Positions 54,269 to 61,875 of a stretch of 64,000 nucleotides of DNA are shown in pieces. This DNA comes from Cyanobacteriota bacterium. GTDB lineage: Bacteria; Acidobacteriota; Vicinamibacteria; Vicinamibacterales; UBA2999. Numbering within the stretch: the stretch's first letter is position 1; every line of letters begins with the position of its first letter. The notes under the pieces are model-generated. The model saw nothing but the letters and a program-made list of their open reading frames with translations. It was not told the DNA's origin and did not search any database. The stretch lies in contig JAIEMQ010000044.1 of NCBI GenBank assembly GCA_019752015.1, forward strand, positions 186,001 to 250,000, given 5' to 3'. The position numbers and the translations under genes are program-made.

Positions 54269-57154
54269 ATGAGACTGTTAATTGTTCGATCGATTGTGCT
54301 GGCCGCGCTGCTCTTCGGGATTGCGGGACCGTCTTCGGCTCAGGTCTATACCGGCCGCATCGACGTCACCGTGACTGATACGAGCGGCGCGATTCTGCCG
54401 GGGGCCACCGTGGAGTTGAGCGGCCCGCAGATGGCCACGGCTCAAGCCGACGCCCAGGGCGAAGCCCATTTTCTCAACCTGGCGCCAGGCACCTACACCG
54501 TGACCGCCACGCTGAGTGGTTTCAACGCGTATACGAACAGGAGAGTGCCCGTCGTCGCCGGCGGCGCCGTGCCGTTGACGGCCGCCCTGGCCGTTGGTGA
54601 CGTGACGACCAGCGTCGAAGTCACGGCGGAGTCGCCGGTGATCGATCGGCGCCGGACCGCCACGACGACCAACGTCACCAACGAGGAGCTCCAGCAGATT
54701 CCGTCGGCTCGCGACCCGTGGGTCGTCCTGCAGACCATCCCCGGCGTCATCGTCGATCGCGTCAACGTGGGCGGCGCCGAGTCTGGACAGCAGTCCAACT
54801 ACCAGGCGAAGGGAGCGGGCAGCGGCGAGAACACGTGGAACATCGACGGCATCGCCATCACGGACATGGCGGCGCTGGGGTCGTCGCCGACCTACTACGA
54901 CTTCGACATGTTCGAGGAAATGAACGTCACGACCGGCGGCGCCGCGTTGCAGAGCCCGACGCCGGGAGTCGCGCTCAACTTCGTGCTGAAATCCGGCACC
55001 AACAGCTACCGTGGGTCGTCCCGCATGTATTACGAGAATGAAAGCATGCAGGCCAACAACCTGCCCGCGGATTTGCGCGCCAGCCTCGGCGGCACCACCG
55101 GCAAAGGCAACCGTATCAAGAACTACAAGGATTACGGCTTCGAGCTGGGCGGTCCTCTGGTCAAGGATCGGCTCTGGGCCTGGGGCGCGTATGGCAAGAC
55201 CGACGTCACGCTGCTCACGCTCCAGAACACGCCGGACCAGACCATTCTGGACAACCGCTCGCTGAAGGTCACCGGCCAGGTCATGCCGGCGATCCGCGCC
55301 AACTTCACTTACTTCCGCGGAGACAAGTTGAAGTACGGCCGCGGCGCCGGTGCCACGCGGCCCCCCGAAACGACGTGGAACCAGAGCGGACCCACCGGTC
55401 TGTATAAAGGCGAAGGCAACATCGTTATCGGCAACAACGTGTTTGTGACCGGACGCGTCGCCTCGGTGGACGGCGGCTTCCAATTGACGCCGCAAGGCGG
55501 GCTCGACACGCCGTATTACATAGACGACGCCGGTTCCGTTCGCGGGTCGTACGTCAAATATCAGACCACGCGGCCGCAGAAGAACGCGTCGGCCGACGGC
55601 AACGTGTTTCTCGGACGAAACGAGCTCAAGTTCGGATTTGGATGGCGGAAAGCCGATGTGGATTCGACGTCGATTGTTCCCGGCCCGAACCGGATCGTCA
55701 CCGTTCACGACGGTTATCCGAACATGACCGCCGAGGTCGCGGTGTGGAACGACAATGCGTCCGCGAGCGCGAAGTACCTCAACGCCTACATCGGCGACAC
55801 CGTGACCTGGCAGCGGCTGACGCTGAACGCGGGCGTGCGGTGGGACAGCCAGCGCGCGTCAGTCAACGCGCTCTCGCAAACCGGAAATCCGTCGATCCCC
55901 GGCCTGCTGCCCGACCTGACGAGCACGGCAAGAAACAACGTGATTACGTGGAACAGCGTCACGCCACGAATCGGTGTGACCTATGCGGTCGACGAGCAAC
56001 GCAAGACACTCGCGCGCGCCAGTTACGGTTCGTTCGCCTCGCAGTTGAACTCGTCGGCCGGCAACTTCCTGTCGACGGTCGGCTACCGTGGCGTGTACTT
56101 TTACAACGTGACGGATCTCAACGGGAACCGCGTGGTCGATCCGGCGGAGCTTGCCGGCCGCACGTGTACCGACGCGCTGGCCAACGCCGGGCAGTGCAGC
56201 TACTACGGGTTCAATATTACCAATCCAGGCAATGTCGCCGCGCCGATCCACACGGTCGGGAACTACAAGACGCCCATCACGCATGAATTCCAGTTGGGCA
56301 TGGACCGCGAACTGCTGCCGAACTTCGGATTGAGCGGCACGTTCACCATGCGTCAATTCACCAATTTCACGTGGCGCAACAACGGCCTGCGCGGCTCGGA
56401 TTATCAGCAGATCGACACCCTCACCGGCAGCAGTCCGGCCATCGGCAGCTATAGCGTGCCAATCTACGGCGTGATCCCGGGCCGTATTCCGGCGAACCGC
56501 GCCGCGACCACCTATAGCAGCCGGGACGGGTACTCGCAGCGCTATGTGGGCTTCGAACTGGCGGCCACCAAGCGGCTGTCGAACAAGTGGATGACACGGC
56601 TCGCCTTTTCGAGCAATGTCCACCGCGAATATTTCGACGGGCCGCAGGCCATGACCGACCCGACGCCTTACGTGTCAACGGTCGGGGCGAGCACCAACCA
56701 GGACGGTGGCGTCGTAATTCGCACGAGCTCAGGCAGCGGCAAGAGCGCCATCTACCAGGTACTGCCGAAATACCAGATCAGCGCCAACGGTCTCTACCAG
56801 GCGCCATGGGGAATCAACCTCGCCGCCAACCTGAACATGCGCCAGGGCTTCGCGACGCCCTATTACCGCAGCCAGGTGCCCACCGCCGATCCGGTGGCGG
56901 CGCGAAAGTCGGTGCTGCTCCTGACCGATCTCGATAATTCGCGCCTGCCGTCCGTAACACTGCTGGATTTGCGCATTGGCAAGGAGGTCGTGTTCAACCG
57001 CGCGAGGTTCAACCTCGATCTGGACATCTTCAACGCGCTGAACCGGGCGACCATCCTCGGCCGTCAGTTCGATCTGCGCGTCACGACCGCGAACAACGTG
57101 CAGGAGATCATGAATCCGCGCGTGCTGCGTCTGGGCGTGCGATTCAATTTCTAG
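54269..57154 (+). CDS. Oar-like TonB-dependent receptor with carboxypeptidase-regulatory domain
   Basis: A 961-aa outer-membrane receptor. Signal peptide residues 1-24 (IVLAALLFGIAGPSSA); carboxypeptidase-regulatory fold 26-105 (YTGRIDVTVTDTSGAILPGATVELSGPQ...YTVTATLSGF); plug with VLQTIPGVIVDRVNVGGAESGQQSNYQAKGAG; barrel ending LRLGVRFNF. It precedes a TPR protein that also has a carboxypeptidase-regulatory domain, suggesting a receptor with a periplasmic partner. A strong terminator follows. Confidence 0.92.
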   Translation: MRLLIVRSIVLAALLFGIAGPSSAQVYTGRIDVTVTDTSGAILPGATVELSGPQMATAQADAQGEAHFLNLAPGTYTVTATLSGFNAYTNRRVPVVAGGAVPLTAALAVGDVTTSVEVTAESPVIDRRRTATTTNVTNEELQQIPSARDPWVVLQTIPGVIVDRVNVGGAESGQQSNYQAKGAGSGENTWNIDGIAITDMAALGSSPTYYDFDMFEEMNVTTGGAALQSPTPGVALNFVLKSGTNSYRGSSRMYYENESMQANNLPADLRASLGGTTGKGNRIKNYKDYGFELGGPLVKDRLWAWGAYGKTDVTLLTLQNTPDQTILDNRSLKVTGQVMPAIRANFTYFRGDKLKYGRGAGATRPPETTWNQSGPTGLYKGEGNIVIGNNVFVTGRVASVDGGFQLTPQGGLDTPYYIDDAGSVRGSYVKYQTTRPQKNASADGNVFLGRNELKFGFGWRKADVDSTSIVPGPNRIVTVHDGYPNMTAEVAVWNDNASASAKYLNAYIGDTVTWQRLTLNAGVRWDSQRASVNALSQTGNPSIPGLLPDLTSTARNNVITWNSVTPRIGVTYAVDEQRKTLARASYGSFASQLNSSAGNFLSTVGYRGVYFYNVTDLNGNRVVDPAELAGRTCTDALANAGQCSYYGFNITNPGNVAAPIHTVGNYKTPITHEFQLGMDRELLPNFGLSGTFTMRQFTNFTWRNNGLRGSDYQQIDTLTGSSPAIGSYSVPIYGVIPGRIPANRAATTYSSRDGYSQRYVGFELAATKRLSNKWMTRLAFSSNVHREYFDGPQAMTDPTPYVSTVGASTNQDGGVVIRTSSGSGKSAIYQVLPKYQISANGLYQAPWGINLAANLNMRQGFATPYYRSQVPTADPVAARKSVLLLTDLDNSRLPSVTLLDLRIGKEVVFNRARFNLDLDIFNALNRATILGRQFDLRVTTANNVQEIMNPRVLRLGVRFNF

Positions 57155-57184
57155 ACAGCCACAGATTTAGACACCGAATCGATC

Positions 57185-57225
57185 CCCCGGAGTCCGGCAC
57201 TGCCGGGCTCCGGGGTTTTTATTTT
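57185..57225 (+). terminator. Rho-independent terminator after the TonB receptor
   Basis: CCCCGGAGTCCGGC, loop ACT, GCCGGGCTCCGGGG (13 of 14 pairs, with one G-U), followed by TTTTTATTTT. Strong and in the plus direction. Confidence 0.9.
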
Positions 57226-57240
57226 GGAAGGGCAACGATC

Positions 57241-58170
57241 ATGAAGACGACAGCGGGCGTGATGGTCATGATGATGGCGCTGCTCGTCGCGCCAGGCGTG
57301 TCCGCGCAGGAATGGCGCGGGATGGGGCGGGCCGGCGGCCGGGTGATCGACCAGGACGGCAAGCCCGTAGCCGGCGTCGTGGTGAAGGCCACGCTGCCGC
57401 GGGCCGGTAATCGCGGACCCGAGAGCAAATCCAACGCGCGTGGCGAATGGGCCATCGGCGGCATCGCCGGCGGCGAATGGGCCCTGGATTTCATCAAGGA
57501 GGGATTCGAAACGCGCCGCATCACCGTCAACGTAATGGAAAGCTCGAGGCTGCCGCCGATGGAGATTCGGCTCGTCGCCAAGGCGGCGCCGGCGGTGGAT
57601 CCGAATGTTGAAATCCGCGACAAGCTCACCGAGGCGGCGGGCCTGATGAACAGCAAGCAGTTCGCCAGGGCACGAGTGATTTATGAGGACCTAGCCGCGC
57701 GCTATCCTGACGTCAAGCAATTCCGCCCGCTGATCGCGCGGAGCTATTACGGCGAGGGCAACAAGAAGGCGGCCATCGACCAGTTGCGGCACGCGCTGGC
57801 GCAGGATCCCGGCAATGTCGAACTGACGCTGCTGCTGGGCAATACCTTGATGGAGGAGGGACACGCCGAGGAGTCACGCAAGCTGCTCGCCTCGATCGAC
57901 GAATCGAAGATCACCGAGCCAACGGTGTTCCTGAACGCCGGCATCGCGCTGCTCAACGACAAGAAGACCGAAGAGGCGCTGCCGTGGTTCGAGAAGGCAG
58001 TCGCCCGTTTTCCGTCGCACGCCGACGGCTACTATTATCGCGGGATCTCGCAGCTCGCGCTCGGGAAGACGGCGGAGGCGAAGGCCGATCTCGAGAAGTA
58101 TGTGTCGATCGCGCCAGCCGACGCGCCCGAGTTGGTGACGGCGAAGAAGATTCTTGAATCGCTGAAGTGA
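57241..58170 (+). CDS. Exported TPR protein with carboxypeptidase-regulatory domain
   Basis: A 309-aa protein with signal MMALLVAPGVSA (residue 22), then a carboxypeptidase-regulatory-like domain (GGRVIDQDGKPVAGVVVKATLPRAG...GGEWALDFIKEGFETRRI) and about five TPR units from residue 125 (EIRDKLTEAAGLMNSKQFARARVIYEDLAARYPD, HALAQDPGNVELTLLLGNTLMEEGHAEES, FEKAVARFPSHADGYYYRG). It follows the receptor terminator, so it is either read through or has its own promoter. Probably a periplasmic partner of the receptor. Confidence 0.85.
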   Translation: MKTTAGVMVMMMALLVAPGVSAQEWRGMGRAGGRVIDQDGKPVAGVVVKATLPRAGNRGPESKSNARGEWAIGGIAGGEWALDFIKEGFETRRITVNVMESSRLPPMEIRLVAKAAPAVDPNVEIRDKLTEAAGLMNSKQFARARVIYEDLAARYPDVKQFRPLIARSYYGEGNKKAAIDQLRHALAQDPGNVELTLLLGNTLMEEGHAEESRKLLASIDESKITEPTVFLNAGIALLNDKKTEEALPWFEKAVARFPSHADGYYYRGISQLALGKTAEAKADLEKYVSIAPADAPELVTAKKILESLK

Positions 58171-58191
58171 ACGCCCGCTGCACGTCGCCGG

Positions 58192-59016
58192 CTATCGCTG
58201 CACGGCGTCGGGAACGAGGCCGAGAATGAACGACGACACGGCCGTGGTCCTGAGCGCCACGTAGAAGTTCGTGCCGGTGTTACAGACGTTCTCGGATGTC
58301 GCGGAGCTCACCCCGGCAATCGACCACACGCCGCCTTCCGAAAGCAGGATCGGTCCGCCGGAATCACCGCTGCAGATCGAAGCAACGTTGGGGCCGAACT
58401 GCGTCTCGAGCACCGTGCCGGTGGCGGTGATGATGGTCGAGCCGGCCCGGAACGTTGCCGGGATGTCCTGCTGGTTCCGGCCCCACCCGGCAATCACCGC
58501 GGTCTCGCCGGCACGCGCCTCGCGGCTCAGCAGCAGCGGCATCGGCCGCCGGCCGACCGGCTCGCTCATGATCACGATCGCCACATCGTTGATCGTGCCG
58601 CCGCGATAGCCGGGGTGCGCGGTGAACGACGCCGCCACGATTTCCGGACCGCTGCCGAGGAACACCCGCACCAACTGGACCTCGCTCTTGATGCAGTGCG
58701 CGGCGGTCAGGATGGCGCGATCGGCGATGAGTGTGCCGGAACACGCGCCCACGGCGAAGCCCGCGCGATCACGCATGTTGAGCAGGACGACGGCGGTGTT
58801 GCCGGTTGGACATTCAACGCCGTTGAGAATGTTGGCCGACGACGTCAGGCCGAGCGTGGCGCAGACGCTGGCCGTCGGCGTGTCGATGGTGGGCGTCGGA
58901 GCGGCCGGCGCCGGGGCCTGGCCGGCGCCGCCGCCACAGCCCGCAGCGAGCAGGATCGGCACCGCCATTCCAAGAAGCCGCGTGTGAATTGCGGCGTTCA
59001 ATCGTGTTGCGACCAT
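58192..59016 (-). CDS. Trypsin-like serine protease lipoprotein
   Basis: A 274-aa S1-family protease. Signal ends AVPILLAAGC, a lipobox, and a Pro-rich linker follows. Catalytic triad: His in LTAAHC, Asp in NDVAIVIM and Ser in CSGDSGGPIL; GWGRNQ precedes. Alternative start at the internal ATG 58968 (MAVPILLAAGC). It overlaps the VWFA gene end, so it is the last gene of the operon. Likely processes surface or periplasmic proteins. Target unknown. Confidence 0.9.
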   Translation of the reverse strand: MVATRLNAAIHTRLLGMAVPILLAAGCGGGAGQAPAPAAPTPTIDTPTASVCATLGLTSSANILNGVECPTGNTAVVLLNMRDRAGFAVGACSGTLIADRAILTAAHCIKSEVQLVRVFLGSGPEIVAASFTAHPGYRGGTINDVAIVIMSEPVGRRPMPLLLSREARAGETAVIAGWGRNQQDIPATFRAGSTIITATGTVLETQFGPNVASICSGDSGGPILLSEGGVWSIAGVSSATSENVCNTGTNFYVALRTTAVSSFILGLVPDAVQR

Positions 59017-61091
59017 TGCAGCAGCGTCAGCTCTTCTCGCGCCGTTGTCAGATACGCTCCGGCGAGCGTCACGCAGTGTTCGAGTGCCGCAATCGCTTTC
59101 CTGCGATCGTCTTCGGGCGCGATCCATCGCCGCTGGCTGGTGACATAGCGGCGGTTGCGCTGATAGCGCAAAGCGTAGGCGCGGCCGAGGTTCAGGAACG
59201 CGAGGTCGTCGCGCGGGTTGAGCTCCGTCGTCTTGATCAGCGCCGCGATACCGTCGTCGAGCGCTCCGCGGCGGACGAGGATCACGCCGATGGCGCTGTG
59301 CACCTCGGGGCTTGCCGGCCATCGTGATTCAGCCTGACGGACGACGGCAAGCGCCGAGGTCAGGTCCGACATCGCGGCATACGCGTCGGCTAAATCCATG
59401 TAGATCGGCTGGAAGTCCGGCGTTTCCTTGCGCACCCGTTCCCATGATGCGGCGGCAGCAGCGGTCTGGCCGAGCGCCGCCTGACACATGCCGAGCGCAT
59501 AGAGCACCCACGGCCGCACGCCCGGTTCGGCGGAGGCCCTCACGAACGCGGCGTGGGCCGATTCGACGTCGCCCCGTTGATACGCGGTCCACCCGCTCGC
59601 GGCCAGCGCACTCGTCGACTCGGAGTCGCGCATCGACAGCGATTCGACGCGGCCCTCGGCGTCTGGTCTCAAACGGACGCCGGCGTTCGGCACGGCTTCG
59701 GTTCGTTCCAACAAGGTCCCTGCGGTTGTTTCGGTGACGGTCGTCGCCGTTTCGGGTGACGCTTCGCGGGGCGGCACCGTCACGGAAGCCGGCTCCAACC
59801 GCGGAACAGCGGCAGTGCGATCGGTGGTTGCGACAACCGGCTCGGGCCGCAGCATGCGCGCGGGCTCGAGCGCGAGGTAGCCTCGCCGCGCCCGGACGCG
59901 GACGCCGCGTTGCTTGACCTTGACCTCAATCGGCCGGTAGCTGCCGTCGAGACTGGCGTTGGTTGGCTGATACGCGAGCACGTAATAGCGGCCCGCATCC
60001 TCCGCCACCCGCTCGAGCGCGCGGCCGATGTTGTTCTCGTTGCGGATCATCAGCCCGCCGGTGTCAACGGCCAGGCTGTTGATGCCGCCGGCAAATCCAT
60101 CGAACGTCAAGCCGGAGTCGAACACGTCGATGGCCTGGAATTGATCGATGATGCCGGCATTCGCGGTGCGATTGAGGCCACGGACGTCGATTGCATACAC
60201 GCGCGCGCCGGCGCGCGTGGTCTGGCCCACCGCCGTCCGCACCAACGACTCGAGATCCTGGCTGACGAAGCCGTCGCTCAGCAACACGACGGTCTTCGGG
60301 CCGGGCACTCGCGCCAGGCCTCCGGCCAGACCGTTGATCGCATCCAGGGTCTGCGTGGCCGCCTGGTGTACATCCTGCTGGATCCGCACCGCTTTGCCGC
60401 GAACCATCGCCTCCGGGTCGGACCGCTTGCAGGCATCCGGATCGTCGGCGCACGCGCGTCCGATGGCGCGCTCGAGGACGAGCGTTTCGTTGCGGGAGAT
60501 GCGGATCGCTTCTTCGAAATCGAGCAGCCGAGGCCACTCGCGCGTGAGTTCGAGCAGGCGGGTGCGGTTGCCGGCGCGTGGCTTGACTTGCCGTACGGCG
60601 TCGAGCAGTTCGCGCTTGACGCTGGTGAGCCGGTTATTGATCATCCGCTCGCCGGCCAGGATGCCGGCCATGTCGCCGTCGCTGAACCGATCGCGGATGA
60701 ATGTTTCGACCGCCTGTCGCGCGCGATCGAAGCCGCCGCCGGGGCTGAGGTGATTGAGATCGAAGAAAAAGATCCACGTGGCGGGTGCGACGGGTGCAAC
60801 GGGTGCAACGGGTGCGACCGGTGAGACGGGTGCAGCGCCAACAAGGTGCAGCGCGTCGATGTGTTGCGGCTGGCCACTCTCGAGGAGCTCGAAGTCAGCG
60901 GCCGTCAGGCCGCCGACGAAGCGGCCGTCGCGATCGAAGACACGGACGTCGACCTCGACGAGCTGGACATCCGACCGGAATGCCGGCGGGGCGGATTGCG
61001 GCGCCTGAGCCGCCAGATCGACCGCCGCGGTACCGGCCGCGATCAGTGCGATGAGAAAAGCGCGCGCGCCGCTGCTACGGCCTGGATACAC
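58998..61091 (-). CDS. Exported VWFA-related protein with TPR tail
   Basis: A 697-aa protein. A GTG at 61091 gives a signal (SSGARAFLIALIAAGTAAVDLA). The N-domain (LVEVDVRVFDRDGRFVGGLTAADFELLESGQPQHID) is the hallmark of acidobacterial VWFA-related proteins, then the VWFA fold (WIFFFDLNHLSPGGG...GPKTVVLLSDGF). TPRs begin about residue 500 (WTAYQRGDVESAHAAFVRASAEPG). Between them an alanine/proline minisatellite is encoded by 9-bp repeats. Overlaps the propeller gene by 17 bases. Binding partner unknown. Confidence 0.87.
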   Translation of the reverse strand: MYPGRSSGARAFLIALIAAGTAAVDLAAQAPQSAPPAFRSDVQLVEVDVRVFDRDGRFVGGLTAADFELLESGQPQHIDALHLVGAAPVSPVAPVAPVAPVAPATWIFFFDLNHLSPGGGFDRARQAVETFIRDRFSDGDMAGILAGERMINNRLTSVKRELLDAVRQVKPRAGNRTRLLELTREWPRLLDFEEAIRISRNETLVLERAIGRACADDPDACKRSDPEAMVRGKAVRIQQDVHQAATQTLDAINGLAGGLARVPGPKTVVLLSDGFVSQDLESLVRTAVGQTTRAGARVYAIDVRGLNRTANAGIIDQFQAIDVFDSGLTFDGFAGGINSLAVDTGGLMIRNENNIGRALERVAEDAGRYYVLAYQPTNASLDGSYRPIEVKVKQRGVRVRARRGYLALEPARMLRPEPVVATTDRTAAVPRLEPASVTVPPREASPETATTVTETTAGTLLERTEAVPNAGVRLRPDAEGRVESLSMRDSESTSALAASGWTAYQRGDVESAHAAFVRASAEPGVRPWVLYALGMCQAALGQTAAAAASWERVRKETPDFQPIYMDLADAYAAMSDLTSALAVVRQAESRWPASPEVHSAIGVILVRRGALDDGIAALIKTTELNPRDDLAFLNLGRAYALRYQRNRRYVTSQRRWIAPEDDRRKAIAALEHCVTLAGAYLTTAREELTLLQWSQHD
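60783..60836. repeat. In-frame 9-bp minisatellite, six units
   Basis: GGGTGCGAC, GGGTGCAAC twice, GGGTGCGAC, CGGTGAGAC and GGGTGCAGC. On the minus strand it encodes (Val-Ala-Pro) repeats in the linker before the VWFA fold. Repeat number could change without a frameshift. Confidence 0.85.
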
Positions 61092-61863
61092 GCGCCACCT
61101 GCAGCGTGAATTTCTTGCGGCCCTCGCGTTCCACCCAGGCCAGCCGTGTCGCATCGGGCGACCACGCGGGCAGCAGGCCGTTCCCGCTCGTCGACACTTC
61201 TTTCTTGATGCCCTGGTCGTCCATCACGATGATGCGGCCGTTCTTCACGGCGGCAAACGCAAGGACCCTGCTGCCGCGCGGCCCCCACCCGAACGTCAGG
61301 CCGGGCACGATCACCGAGTTGACGAACTCGCCGACCAGCTCGCCGTTGAGGAACATCGAGTGCACGAGCGAGGTCTGGCGGCTGTAAGCGGCCGAGACGC
61401 CGTCGCCCGCGCTGGCGCCGGTCGCCACGCCGACGCCGCCGCGCGCGAGATCACCGCCCATCGGGGCCGAAACGGTTTTTTCCGTGCGCGATTCTGATTT
61501 CAAATCAATCTTCATCGGCGGGCCGTCTGGGGAAATCTGGCCGCTCTTGCTGGTCCAGTATGCGGATGCCCACTCCGGTTCGGCCGGCACTTCCTGACGC
61601 CGTCCGGTGTCGGCGGCCAGCACGTAGTGCTTGAGTTTGCCGCCGCCCTGGCCGAAGTTGCCGTCGAGCATTTGCAGGTAAAACTGCGAGCCGTCCGGCG
61701 ACCAGGCCAGCCTCGCCGGCTGGCCCTTCATGCGATCGGTGTCAATCTCGCTGATCTGTACCGGCGCGGCAACCGTGATGGTGCCGACGTTGAGCGGCTG
61801 CTGCGCCGCGGCGGCGATCGAGATCCCGAAGCTTGCGATCGATGTCATCAAGCCGGTTCGCAT
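61075..61863 (-). CDS. Exported beta-propeller-like protein (PD40/TolB type)
   Basis: A 262-aa protein starting at ATG 61863 (MRTGLMTSIASFGISIAAAAQ), a signal. Two or more PD40-type blades: PARLAWSPDGSQFYLQ, LTFGWGPRGSRVLAFA and LLPAWSPDATRLAWVERE. Low-complexity Gly-rich middle (GGDLARGGVGVATGASAGDG). Short for a closed propeller, so it may form an open or partner-completed one. It lies between the two VWFA/TPR proteins in the operon. Confidence 0.75.
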   Translation of the reverse strand: MRTGLMTSIASFGISIAAAAQQPLNVGTITVAAPVQISEIDTDRMKGQPARLAWSPDGSQFYLQMLDGNFGQGGGKLKHYVLAADTGRRQEVPAEPEWASAYWTSKSGQISPDGPPMKIDLKSESRTEKTVSAPMGGDLARGGVGVATGASAGDGVSAAYSRQTSLVHSMFLNGELVGEFVNSVIVPGLTFGWGPRGSRVLAFAAVKNGRIIVMDDQGIKKEVSTSGNGLLPAWSPDATRLAWVEREGRKKFTLQVARVSRP

Positions 61864-61875
61864 CACGTGCCTCGT

